Assembly: GCA_937884755.1 (NCBI GenBank)
Contig: CAKZYJ010000004.1
Span: forward strand, 1-39,949
DNA: 39,949 nt
Reading direction: 5' to 3'
DNA from: an uncultured Flammeovirgaceae bacterium
GTDB lineage: Bacteria; Bacteroidota; Bacteroidia; Cytophagales; Cyclobacteriaceae
Made by a program: the position numbers and the translations under genes. Shown here one piece after another: positions 1 to 7,890 of this stretch (its first letter is position 1; every line of letters begins with the position of its first letter). Below the pieces are notes generated by a model. It was not told the origin of the DNA. It did not search any database and was given only the letters and a program-made list of their open reading frames with translations.

Positions 1-2
1 AC

Positions 3-248
3 TTAGTTTAGTGGTTTAGTTACAAATTCAAAATAACGTTCAAATAGCCGCTTTCTCAGTATAATTGAAGGTTTGCCCCTTCCCCAATCAGGTGCGATTT
101 CAAATAGTCCGTTATAAGTCCGTCCTTCGTACGATTGATTTTCTTCAAAGTCAGAAAGACCAGACTGCTCATCGGGTTTACGGCTACAACGAAACTTAAT
201 CCTAAATCTATCCTCCTGCTTGGGCCGTTGCCATAGTGTTGCTTCCAT
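3..248 (-). CDS. Small hypothetical protein (81 aa)
   Basis: A complete short reading frame with an ATG at 246-248 and a TAA stop at 3-5. The product is charged and soluble, rich in Arg, Lys, Glu and Phe, with no signal peptide or membrane segment. The central part (about residues 35-60: FEENQSYEGRTYNGLFEI, then a W-G-x-G-K-P segment) has the composition of a small folded domain rather than random translation. I do not recognise a characterised family and give no function. About 710 bases without a convincing gene lie upstream, so it looks like a single-gene unit. That it is real rests only on its length, clean ends and protein-like composition. Confidence 0.5.
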   Translation of the reverse strand: MEATLWQRPKQEDRFRIKFRCSRKPDEQSGLSDFEENQSYEGRTYNGLFEIAPDWGRGKPSIILRKRLFERYFEFVTKPLN

Positions 249-960
249 AATTGTAGATGTTCTAATAAAAAGTACTAATGTAAGTTTTTATTGGTTTTTA
301 AAAGTACAAATAAATTAGAATAGCAGCAAGAATTTTATAATTATTCTTACAATGGATATGACCATTGCAATAACATATCTACTTCCACTGGGTGAGTCGA
401 AACTTTACTTGTCGAATTAGTGGATAGTCAGCACTAAAGTTCGAGGAGTTTTTTACTCATCTGCAACCTTAATCCGATAACACAACAGATGAATAATCCA
501 TGTTAAGCATTTGAAAATCAGATATTTACACTTTACAATACTTGCTTTAGACAATGTAGCAGATTCTGGATTGATTCTTTCAGTACTAGCAAGTGTCTAT
601 CAGTAGGGCGGTCTATGAGATAGGGGCGTTTGAGCCTAATTACCACAATCACTGATGGTAATTTATACTAAAGCCAACTGATGGATTAATTTTTCTATCA
701 CTTAACAATATGAAATATAGATTCTTTACGACCTTTTACCAGATTTTTGCCATTACCATCATTTCCCTAAGGGCACTTTTTTGCCGAGAGATGCTAGAAT
801 CAGCTTGAAGAAAATATGGAAAGCAGGCAGTGGCAATCATAATCACAAGCACAATAAGAGTTGTAAAATACTAGACAGGAAATTATAGCTGAGAAGAAGA
901 CCAACCAGGAAACAGAATCAGAGTTTAATCAGATCTTAGAAGAGATAATAGAATAATCTT
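249..960. other. Gene-poor stretch, possible decayed coding remnants
   Basis: This AT-rich stretch has no open frame of convincing length. Two fragments look faintly protein-like. One is a 32-codon plus-strand frame at 710-808 with a hydrophobic start (MKYRFFTTFYQIFAI). The other is a plus-strand tail at 867-956 that follows a stop and ends in an acidic, helix-like segment (ESEFNQILEEIIE) before TAA. They may be remains of an eroded gene, but no family can be named. No tRNA, terminator hairpin or inverted-repeat pair typical of an insertion sequence was seen. Confidence 0.35.
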
Positions 961-2013
961 TTACTTTATCGCATTTTTTAAACCCTTCAGATTTTGTTGG
1001 CTCGTTTTCATATTCGCGGCAATCAGTCTTTTTTCGTTGTCAGCAGTGCCATCATTCGTTTTAGCTAGCAAATCATCAGCCTTTGTTAGATAATCTAACG
1101 CTTCTTCCTGGGTTACAATAGCCGCTTGTATGGCTTGTTTGGATGTTAACTGCCGGGGAATCCCACCCATCAGATGATTCGCGTAATCCATGTAGGCTCT
1201 CGCCATTACCACCGGGTTATCTGGATTGAATTGAAAGGCTTGGGTTGCAGCAAAAAGTTTACTGTCAATTTCTGGTTCAGCCTCAAACCGGGCAATTTGC
1301 TGCTGATAATCCAGGCACTTCTCCCCTGCTTTTGACTTAAGATGCTGTTTTACCTGTTCGTTTCCTTGGAGATACGCTTTCATAGGAACAGGGCAATCAA
1401 GAAGTTGCCACATCGGAGCCATTGGCAAATGATTTAGCACAAATACTTTTGGTGAGGTTAAAAAATACTCTTCTTTAAACTGCTTGATATACTTCATCTT
1501 GTTATCTAACCCACCACTTCCCCAGGTTACATCAATCAAATGCCATTTACCATCTATTTTCACTACGTTCCAGGCATGATCGGCATTGGTAAACTTGCTT
1601 TTAGGAGTGTAATTAAATCCTTTGCTATAGCCCGGAACAACGTGGCAACTTATATCAGTCAGTCGGCACATCTCCTGAAATAGCTCAGCGTAGCCCTGAC
1701 AAACAGCTTTACCCCGCTTTACAACTTCTTCCGAAGAAATCGGCTGGTATCGGGAAGGGTTGTAGTTTCGGAATAGCTGAACATCATAGGCAATATTCTC
1801 GCTGATCCATACATAAAAGCTTCGCACCCGCTCAGAATCATTTTTCGCTGGCTTAATCAGATAGCTCGTTAATTTCGGCAGGTTGTTCTTTAGCTTTGCT
1901 GGGGCTTGTCGCGCATGCTGGTCAATCTTGGAGTAATCGGTACTAACCGCTAAGAGATTAGAGTAAGTAAACTGTACCCACCCAAATATCAGTAGTGCTA
2001 TTATCTTCTTCAT
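961..2013 (-). CDS. Secreted transglutaminase-like domain protein
   Basis: A 350-residue protein with an N-terminal signal peptide (MKKIIALLIFGWVQFTYS), so exported to the periplasm or beyond. Residues about 60-165 form a transglutaminase-like papain-fold core. All three catalytic positions are visible: Cys105 in KAVCQGYAELF, His146 in DHAWNVV and Asp161 in HLIDVTWG. Bacterial members of this superfamily are usually proteases, amidases or peptide-bond remodelling enzymes rather than true crosslinking enzymes, and the substrate here cannot be read from sequence. The C-terminal half (about 220-350) is helical and charged and matches no domain I recognise. It lies downstream of ettA on the same strand with a 177-base gap holding a heptamer repeat, so it may be a separate unit. 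Confidence 0.85.
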   Translation of the reverse strand: MKKIIALLIFGWVQFTYSNLLAVSTDYSKIDQHARQAPAKLKNNLPKLTSYLIKPAKNDSERVRSFYVWISENIAYDVQLFRNYNPSRYQPISSEEVVKRGKAVCQGYAELFQEMCRLTDISCHVVPGYSKGFNYTPKSKFTNADHAWNVVKIDGKWHLIDVTWGSGGLDNKMKYIKQFKEEYFLTSPKVFVLNHLPMAPMWQLLDCPVPMKAYLQGNEQVKQHLKSKAGEKCLDYQQQIARFEAEPEIDSKLFAATQAFQFNPDNPVVMARAYMDYANHLMGGIPRQLTSKQAIQAAIVTQEEALDYLTKADDLLAKTNDGTADNEKRLIAANMKTSQQNLKGLKNAIK

Positions 2014-2154
2014 TGCATCTCAGTTTTCTCAAGGTAAAATTGATCAAACTTCTTCTTTCCCCTAAACGAAAGTTAGCCCGAATCTTACACGCTTGGTGTT
2101 AAAGTGTTTTGGTGTCAGAGAGTTTTGAGTGTTGTGCGAATAGTATTTTTAGAG

Positions 2155-2189
2155 ACTTTGAACTCAGAACTGTGAACTCTGAACTCAAA
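2155..2189. repeat. Heptamer tandem repeat, five copies (ACTYTGA-like)
   Basis: Five head-to-tail 7-base units lie without gaps: ACTTTGA, ACTCAGA, ACTGTGA, ACTCTGA and ACTCAAA. Each differs from ACTCTGA at two or fewer positions. The array begins one base past the stop codon of ettA in the direction of its transcription, so it forms the first part of the ettA 3' untranslated region. A more diverged array of related sequence lies after the MFS gene at 17200-17241. Confidence 0.75.
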
Positions 2190-2190
2190 T

Positions 2191-3876
2191 TCATCCTCCA
2201 ATAATATTTTTGTAACGGATTCTTTTTGGCTCTACTTCACCCATCCGTTGCCGTTTGTTTTCTTCGTAATCGGTGTAGTTACCTTCAAACCAGTATACCT
2301 GAGAATCTCCCTCAAAGGCTAAGATATGTGTAGCAATTCGGTCCAGGAACCAGCGGTCGTGAGAAATGATTACGGCACAGCCCGCAAAATTTTCCAGCCC
2401 TTCTTCTAAAGCTCTCAGCGTATTTACATCCAGATCATTAGTAGGCTCATCCAGTAGTAAAACGTTAGCTCCCTCCTTTAGCATCATGGCTAAATGAACC
2501 CGGTTACGCTCCCCGCCCGAAAGATTACCGACTTTTTTCTCTTGATCGCCCCCACTAAAGTTAAAGCGGCTTACGTAAGCCCGTGAATTCATTTGTCGTC
2601 CGCCCAAGTCCATTAGTTCATTGCCTTCGGAAATTACCTGCCAAACCGTTTTTTCGGGAGCCAACTGATCGTGCTCTTGGTCTACGTAGGCGAGTTTCAC
2701 TGAAGAACCGACTTCAATTTCACCCTTATCAGGCTCACTTTGTTGAGTAATTAGCTTAAACAGACTGGTTTTGCCCGCTCCATTCGGGCCAATTACTCCC
2801 ACAATTCCAGCCGGCGGCAACGAGAACGTTAGATTTTCAAACAATAGTTTATCACCGTACGCTTTCGAGAGATTACTAGCCTCAAGCACCTTATCACCTA
2901 AACGTGGACCAGAGGGGATGTACAATTCTAGTCGCTGTTCCTTCTCCTTCCCTTCCTCTCCCAAAAGCTTATCATAGGCATTTAAGCGAGCTTTAGCTTT
3001 GGCGTGCCGTCCTTTAGGGGTCATTCTAATCCATTCCAGTTCTCGTTCCAAAGTCTTCTGCCGCTTGGAGGCTGATTTCTCTTCTTCAGCCAGTCTTTTC
3101 TGCTTTTGTTCTAACCAAGATGAATAGTTTCCCTTCCAGGGGATACCTTCTCCCCTATCCAATTCTAAAATCCATCCGGCCACATTATCGAGAAAATAGC
3201 GGTCGTGCGTTACGGCAATCACGGTTCCGGCGTACTGACGCAGATGTTGCTCCAACCACTGCACTGATTCGGCATCCAGGTGGTTGGTAGGTTCGTCTAA
3301 CAGTAACACGTCCGGCTGTTGAAGCAGCAGTCGGCATAAAGCTACCCTTCTTTTTTCCCCTCCTGAGAGATTTTTGATGATAGCATCTTCTGGTGGGGTG
3401 CGAAGGGCATCCATAGCCTGGTTTAACTTATTATCCAATTCCCAGGCATTTACATGATCCAGTTTCTCCTGTACTTGAGCTTGCTGATCAATTAACTTTT
3501 GCATGGCGTCCGGGTCTTCCAGAACGGCTGGATCAGCAAATTTTTCGTTAATTTCTTCAAACTCCCTCAGCAGACTGACCGTCTTAGCCACTCCTTCTTC
3601 TACGACCTGTTTCACTGTTTTCTCAGGATCGAGTTCTGGTTCCTGTTCTAGCATTCCTACCGAGTAACCAGGAGAAAAAACTACCTCACCCTGGTATTCC
3701 TGGTCTTTTCCAGCTATAATTCGGAGCAAAGATGACTTACCAGCTCCATTTAAACCCAACACTCCGATCTTTGCTCCGTAGAAAAAGGATAGATAAATGT
3801 TTTTTAATACTTGTTTTTGAGGCGGATAAATTTTAGATACCCCCGCCATTGAAAAAATTATTTTTTCGTCGCTCAT
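2191..3876 (-). CDS. ettA: Energy-dependent translational throttle protein EttA (ABC-F ATPase)
   Basis: A 561-residue ABC-F protein with two nucleotide-binding domains and no membrane segments. Domain 1 shows Walker A GLNGAGKS (41-48), signature LSGGE (170-174) and Walker B LLLDEPTN (191-198). Domain 2 shows GPNGAGKT (363-370), LSGGE (452-456) and LLLDEPTN (473-480). Between them (about 245-325) lies the charged helical linker typical of ABC-F proteins. The length, the N-terminus (FSMAGVSKIYPPQKQVL) and the C-terminal RIRYKNI match the EttA branch. In that family the protein binds the ribosomal E site and couples the first translocation steps to cellular ATP/ADP. It is divergent from the DUF349 gene across a 194-base gap. 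The stop codon is TGA, which shows TGA ends translation in this genome. Confidence 0.95.
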   Translation of the reverse strand: MSDEKIIFSMAGVSKIYPPQKQVLKNIYLSFFYGAKIGVLGLNGAGKSSLLRIIAGKDQEYQGEVVFSPGYSVGMLEQEPELDPEKTVKQVVEEGVAKTVSLLREFEEINEKFADPAVLEDPDAMQKLIDQQAQVQEKLDHVNAWELDNKLNQAMDALRTPPEDAIIKNLSGGEKRRVALCRLLLQQPDVLLLDEPTNHLDAESVQWLEQHLRQYAGTVIAVTHDRYFLDNVAGWILELDRGEGIPWKGNYSSWLEQKQKRLAEEEKSASKRQKTLERELEWIRMTPKGRHAKAKARLNAYDKLLGEEGKEKEQRLELYIPSGPRLGDKVLEASNLSKAYGDKLLFENLTFSLPPAGIVGVIGPNGAGKTSLFKLITQQSEPDKGEIEVGSSVKLAYVDQEHDQLAPEKTVWQVISEGNELMDLGGRQMNSRAYVSRFNFSGGDQEKKVGNLSGGERNRVHLAMMLKEGANVLLLDEPTNDLDVNTLRALEEGLENFAGCAVIISHDRWFLDRIATHILAFEGDSQVYWFEGNYTDYEENKRQRMGEVEPKRIRYKNIIGG

Positions 3877-3928
3877 AATTTAACAATCTGCAAATTCTTC
3901 GTTTAGATTAGATATAGCTACGTGCTAT

Positions 3929-3961
3929 TTTCAGGTTATCAGTAATTAAATAATATTTTTG
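3929..3961 (+). promoter_or_regulatory. Candidate promoter for the DUF349 gene
   Basis: A perfect Bacteroidota -7 element TATTTTTG (consensus TAnnTTTG) lies at 3954-3961. The sequence 21 bases upstream is TTTC at 3929-3932, a three-of-four match to the -33 TTTG. It would leave a 5' leader of roughly 100 bases before the TTG start. The AT-rich setting makes a chance match possible. Confidence 0.35.
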
Positions 3962-4070
3962 CGTAATTTCTGAAAAATCATAATCATTGCGAACAATAGA
4001 AGATTAAAAACCTGATTATTGACCACTATTTATTGATTCACCGAATTATCAACTCTAAAACCCTAAAAAA

Positions 4071-5528
4071 TTGGATCAGGCAACGACAAACTATGGATTC
4101 ATTCAAGACGGTAAAATTTACCGAAATGCCTTTCTTGAATACTCTGAACGCGAAATTGGCGAAGTACGTGAAAGTGAAGCTTCTACCATAAAGTACTTTG
4201 AAGACCGATTTGAAATGGCTAAAAATAAAGTAGCCAATTTAGAAGAAGCAGTAGAAGAATCGGAAAATAAGGGCTCATACCTAATGAAACTTATCCACAT
4301 GAGGGAAAGCTTGGCTAAGTTTGACGCGCTAGGCGATTACCCTAGTCTATACGAGCGGCTAGATGTGATTGAGGAAAAATTACGAGAGATTATTGCCCAA
4401 AACCGGATTAAAAACCTCGAAATCAAGCGAGCACTCATTGCCGAGGCAGAACCCTTCGAATTTAGCTCCGATTGGCAAGAAGCTACCGATCAGCTCAAAG
4501 AAATTAAAGGTAAATGGATTAAGACCGGAGCGGTTGACGAAGATAAACAGGAAGAAATTGAAGGACGTTTCAACGAAATTCTGGATAACTTCTTCCAACG
4601 CCGAAAGCAATTTTTTGAGGAGCGTAAGCAAATGGTGTATAACCGCATTAAGCGTTACCGCGAGATTAACAACGAACTTTACCATCTACTCAAGTCTCCC
4701 GATCGGCAGCAAGCCCGGGAAAGAGCGAAAGAGCTACAAGGTGAATGGCGCGAGGTGGGTAAAATTCCGGGAATGCACTACTCCAAGCTATTTAGAAATC
4801 ATAAGTCACTGACTGGCAAGTTATTCCGTAGTGGTGATTACCGCTCGGGCGGTTATGGGGATTATCAATCCCGGGGCTATAATCAGGGAGGCTATGGCCG
4901 GTCTGAAGGTTATGACCGCTCCAGCCGAGGTGGTTACGGTCGGCAAAGTGGTGGTTATGGCGGACCACCTCGGGGAAATTACCGCGACCAGCGAGGCGGC
5001 GGTGACCGCTACGGCGGAGGCCAATCCAGCTATATGAGTCCGGAAGAGGCGATGACTTTGAAGAAAAGTTTAATTGCCAAGGCCGAAGAGTTGATTGGCA
5101 ACCAGCAAGTAAACATGATGGATGAGGTGAAGCGATTAAGACTTTCCTGGAAAAATTCGGGTCGTATCTCTCGAGAGCGCTCAATAGAGCTCACCGAAAC
5201 ATTTAACCATGCCTGTGAGAAGGCATTAGAAACAAATTTTCTGGAACGACTGGTCGTAAATCGTAATCAAGATTATTTCTATCTAAGCTCACCCGAACAA
5301 TTGCAACAAAAAATAGCGTTGTTGGCTAATTTGATAGAGCGAGACGAAGAAGAGCTTAGCCGGTTTAAAGCTGAAAATCAGCACCTGTTGAACACTACGA
5401 TCGGGAGGCATTCTTCGGAAGAAGACCGAAGAGCCGCTGGCCGTTTGCGTTCTCAAATCAGAAAGGTGCAGGTGAAAAAAGAGATGCTGAATGAGTTACA
5501 AAATGATCTCGATAAGTACTTATCTTAA
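4071..5528 (+). CDS. DUF349 domain protein with RGG/YG-rich insert
   Basis: A 485-residue cytosolic, highly charged, mostly helical protein. The N-terminal region (NYGFIQDGKIYRNAFL, then REIGEVRESE) is typical of Bacteroidota DUF349 proteins. Three DUF349-like helical repeats can be traced: about 127-185, 197-250 and 325-390. The C-terminus (415-485) is predicted coiled coil. Between repeats two and three lies a disordered stretch (254-321) dominated by Gly, Tyr and Arg with several RGG and GGYG units. The start is TTG at 4071: an in-frame TAA at 4056-4058 blocks extension, and the next ATG at 4215 would remove the conserved N-terminus. DUF349 proteins are poorly characterised. The insert resembles RNA-binding RGG boxes, which suggests but does not prove contact with nucleic acid. 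Confidence 0.85.
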   Translation: MDQATTNYGFIQDGKIYRNAFLEYSEREIGEVRESEASTIKYFEDRFEMAKNKVANLEEAVEESENKGSYLMKLIHMRESLAKFDALGDYPSLYERLDVIEEKLREIIAQNRIKNLEIKRALIAEAEPFEFSSDWQEATDQLKEIKGKWIKTGAVDEDKQEEIEGRFNEILDNFFQRRKQFFEERKQMVYNRIKRYREINNELYHLLKSPDRQQARERAKELQGEWREVGKIPGMHYSKLFRNHKSLTGKLFRSGDYRSGGYGDYQSRGYNQGGYGRSEGYDRSSRGGYGRQSGGYGGPPRGNYRDQRGGGDRYGGGQSSYMSPEEAMTLKKSLIAKAEELIGNQQVNMMDEVKRLRLSWKNSGRISRERSIELTETFNHACEKALETNFLERLVVNRNQDYFYLSSPEQLQQKIALLANLIERDEEELSRFKAENQHLLNTTIGRHSSEEDRRAAGRLRSQIRKVQVKKEMLNELQNDLDKYLS

Positions 5529-5542
5529 AAAGTAGATTATTA

Positions 5543-5572
5543 TTGAAACTTTTTTTTCGGCGAATATCTTTC
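5543..5572 (+). promoter_or_regulatory. Candidate promoter upstream of the DUF2795 gene
   Basis: TTG at 5543-5545 is followed after 19 bases by TATCTTTC at 5565-5572, a seven-of-eight match to TAnnTTTG. Transcription from here would give a leader of about 150 bases ahead of the ATG at 5726. A looser match closer to the gene cannot be excluded. Confidence 0.35.
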
Positions 5573-5725
5573 CCACGTAATTGATTTGGGGTTTTCTCAC
5601 ATCCGGAAAATTCCCTTTGGTAAGAAAATTGTCAAAATCCTTTTGGAATTATAGATACAATTTTATTATTCAGCGCCTTTAGACTATTAAAGTAAGTAAA
5701 CGTTACACGAGAAAATTTGGTAAGT

Positions 5726-5947
5726 ATGTACTGGACTTTAGAATTAGCATCCTATTTAGAAGATGCCCCCTGGCCGGCCACCAAAGATGAGCTAATAGAT
5801 TTCTCGATTCGCTCAGGTGCACCGTTAGAAGTTGTAGAGAACCTACAGGAACTTGAAGACGATGGTCAGCCCTACGAAAACATTGAGGAAATTTGGCCGG
5901 ATTATCCTACAAAAGAAGACTTTTTCTTTAACGAAGACGAATATTAA
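5726..5947 (+). CDS. DUF2795 family small acidic protein
   Basis: A 73-residue acidic protein starting MYWTLELASYLEDAPWPATK and ending in an acidic, aromatic tail (EDFFFNEDEY). It matches the short DUF2795-type proteins that are strongly conserved and constitutive in Cytophagales and Flavobacteriia; their role is unknown. I chose the ATG at 5726 because it gives the conserved MYWTLELASYL start. An in-frame TTG nine bases earlier would add only MVS. It is convergent with ispD, 16 bases from that gene's stop. Confidence 0.85.
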   Translation: MYWTLELASYLEDAPWPATKDELIDFSIRSGAPLEVVENLQELEDDGQPYENIEEIWPDYPTKEDFFFNEDEY

Positions 5948-5963
5948 CCGCCTAAGCCTGAAC

Positions 5964-6650
5964 CTATTTTTGGGAAGCCTTTTGTTTCAGAAAGGCTTCC
6001 GCTACCCATAAATCTTCTGGTGTGGTTACTTTAATGTTCTGATAATTACCCTCAATCAGGGTTACCCGCCTACCAGCCGTTTCCACCAAGCTGGCCTCAT
6101 CACTAAAATCACTTAACGTATCTAGTTTATCATAAGCGTCCAGTAGCCATGACAGTTGGAAGGTCTGAGGTGTTTGCATCAACCGGTAATCAGCCCGATT
6201 TCGACTTACACTTCCCATTTTCGTTACCTCGCGTATTGAATCTTTCAGCGGAACGGCTGCGATAGCACTTCCCTGCTTCTCGGCAACACTAAAGCTACGC
6301 TCAATCAGTTGTACATCTACCAACGGACGCACTCCATCATGAACGGCCACCAGACAACTCTTATCATTAATACATTTCACCCCTTTATACACTGATTCCG
6401 GACGGCAACTCCCTCCAACTACTACGTAGTGAGGGATTTGAAAATCGTACTGTTCGCATAGTTGTTGCCAACGGGTATGCTCACTTTGAGGCAGCACTAA
6501 CCATAAAGGCATTGAAACATCGAAGGAAAAAAATATCTCCAGAGTATGCATCAGCAAGGGCTTCCCTGCAACTTCAAGAAATTGCTTAGGAATGTCGGAT
6601 TGCATTCTGCTACCCTGGCCACCGGCTACAATCACTGCATGTTTTTTCAT
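5964..6650 (-). CDS. ispD: 2-C-methyl-D-erythritol 4-phosphate cytidylyltransferase
   Basis: IspD transfers CMP from CTP to 2-C-methyl-D-erythritol 4-phosphate, the third step of the non-mevalonate isoprenoid pathway, in the cytosol. The 228-residue length is normal for the family. Visible motifs are the nucleotide-binding loop GGQGSRM (10-16) with PKQF (21-24), AVHDGVRP (102-109), PLKDSIR (134-140), QTPQTF (159-164), the acidic FSDEASLVE segment (182-190) and NIKVTTPEDL (205-214). It follows queA on the same strand after 37 bases, so the two are probably co-transcribed although their pathways are unrelated. A 10-bp perfect inverted repeat overlaps its last codons. Confidence 0.95.
   Translation of the reverse strand: MKKHAVIVAGGQGSRMQSDIPKQFLEVAGKPLLMHTLEIFFSFDVSMPLWLVLPQSEHTRWQQLCEQYDFQIPHYVVVGGSCRPESVYKGVKCINDKSCLVAVHDGVRPLVDVQLIERSFSVAEKQGSAIAAVPLKDSIREVTKMGSVSRNRADYRLMQTPQTFQLSWLLDAYDKLDTLSDFSDEASLVETAGRRVTLIEGNYQNIKVTTPEDLWVAEAFLKQKASQK
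5973..6000. terminator. Perfect 10-bp inverted repeat in the 3' end of ispD
   Basis: GGAAGCCTTT at 5973-5982 pairs perfectly with AAAGGCTTCC at 5991-6000 around an 8-base loop. It sits between the convergent DUF2795 and ispD genes, inside the last dozen codons of ispD. Its position suits a shared terminator or a 3' stability hairpin. No T-run follows it on either strand, so a classical intrinsic terminator is not clearly supported. Confidence 0.4.
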
Positions 6651-6687
6651 AAAATCGGGAGTGAATACCGATAATGAAGCAAGCAGG

Positions 6688-7752
6688 CTAGATAATCAGC
6701 ATTGCATCACCGTAGGTGAAAAAGCGATATTTTTCTTTCACCGCAATCTCGTAGGCCTTCATAATCAGATCGTACCCACCAAATGCGGCGGCCATCATCA
6801 GCAAGGTTGATTGTGGTAGGTGAAAGTTAGTCACTAGGGCATTGCAAATCTTGAACTCGTAGGGAGGAAAAATAAATTTATCGGTCCAGCCCTCGTTAGC
6901 TTTTAACCGGCCACTAGCAGATACCGAAGACTCTAATGCCCGCATAGAAGTGGTCCCAATGGAACATACCCGTTGCTTATTATCCAGGGCGCGATTAACA
7001 AAATTTGCGGTTTCTTCTGTGATTCGGTAGTTCTCTGAATCCATCTTATGCTTGGTCAGATCCTCAACCTCAACGTCGCGAAAGGTACCCAAGCCAATGT
7101 GCAAGGTAATAGGGCTTACATCAATACCCTTAATTTCTAAGCGCTTAAGCAGTTGTTTTGTAAAGTGCAGACCTGCTGTAGGTGCCGCTACCGCCCCAAC
7201 GTTTTCCGCGTAAATAGTCTGGAATCGCTCCCGGTCCTGAGGTTCTACTTTACGACGCTCCTTAAAATGATCGGGCAAAGGAGTTTCACCCAGCGTATTG
7301 ATCATTTCGTAAAAAGCCTCACGATCACCTTCGTAAAGGAAGCGGATGGTACGGCCTCGGGAGGTAGTATTGTCAATTACTTCTGCTACTAGTTCGCCTT
7401 CGCCAAAATACAGTTTATTTCCTACCCGGATTTTACGGGCTGGATCAACCAAAACATCCCAAAGGTTCATTTCCGGATTTAACTCCCGTAGCAGGAAGAC
7501 CTCAATCTTCGCTCCGGTTTTTTCTTTGTTTCCGTACAAACGCGCAGGAAATACTTTGGTATCGTTTACCACAAACACATCACCTTCTTCAAAGTAATCC
7601 ACAATATCTTTGAAAACCTTATGCTCAATATCACCCGTATCCCGGTGTATCACCATCAGTCGGGAATCGTCTCGGTTCTCTTCAGGATGTAGAGCAATAA
7701 GTTTTTCGCGGTCTTTTTCGTCAAATTTGTACTTAAACTCAGAATGCTTCAT
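6688..7752 (-). CDS. queA: S-adenosylmethionine:tRNA ribosyltransferase-isomerase
   Basis: QueA transfers and isomerises the ribose of S-adenosylmethionine onto 7-aminomethyl-7-deazaguanine in tRNA, giving epoxyqueuosine at the wobble base. The 354-residue length is normal. Recognisable segments are the early [11 protein letters not shown]-like region (here [19 protein letters not shown]), [22 protein letters not shown], the conserved [25 protein letters not shown], and [14 protein letters not shown]. It heads a probable queA-ispD unit. No preQ1 riboswitch-like structure was noticed in its short leader. Confidence 0.95.
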   Translation of the reverse strand: MKHSEFKYKFDEKDREKLIALHPEENRDDSRLMVIHRDTGDIEHKVFKDIVDYFEEGDVFVVNDTKVFPARLYGNKEKTGAKIEVFLLRELNPEMNLWDVLVDPARKIRVGNKLYFGEGELVAEVIDNTTSRGRTIRFLYEGDREAFYEMINTLGETPLPDHFKERRKVEPQDRERFQTIYAENVGAVAAPTAGLHFTKQLLKRLEIKGIDVSPITLHIGLGTFRDVEVEDLTKHKMDSENYRITEETANFVNRALDNKQRVCSIGTTSMRALESSVSASGRLKANEGWTDKFIFPPYEFKICNALVTNFHLPQSTLLMMAAAFGGYDLIMKAYEIAVKEKYRFFTYGDAMLII

Positions 7753-7804
7753 GGACAGTTGCGCTAATTAATGTAATTTGGAAGTGTATCTCAATAGCAG
7801 TTTG

Positions 7805-7838
7805 CAAAGATATAGATTTGTCTGTAACGGGAGAGAAA
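7805..7838 (-). promoter_or_regulatory. Candidate queA-ispD promoter
   Basis: Read on the minus strand, TATCTTTG (plus 7805-7812) matches TAnnTTTG perfectly. TTTC (plus 7835-7838) lies 22 bases upstream as an imperfect -33 element. The start point would fall about 45 bases before the queA ATG, a plausible leader length. Confidence 0.45.
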
Positions 7839-7890
7839 CGTTAGGTAAAATCTATTGAGTTCCATTTTTTTTAGGATACTTTTCGATAAA

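Noticed and set aside
400-460. tRNA-like T-arm sequence (GTTCGAG) in the left gene-poor stretch
   Set aside because: No matching acceptor, D and anticodon stems could be laid out around it.
4369-4812. 147-codon open frame overlapping the DUF349 gene in another frame
   Set aside because: It has no hydrophobic core or domain pattern and is fully contained in the real coding frame.
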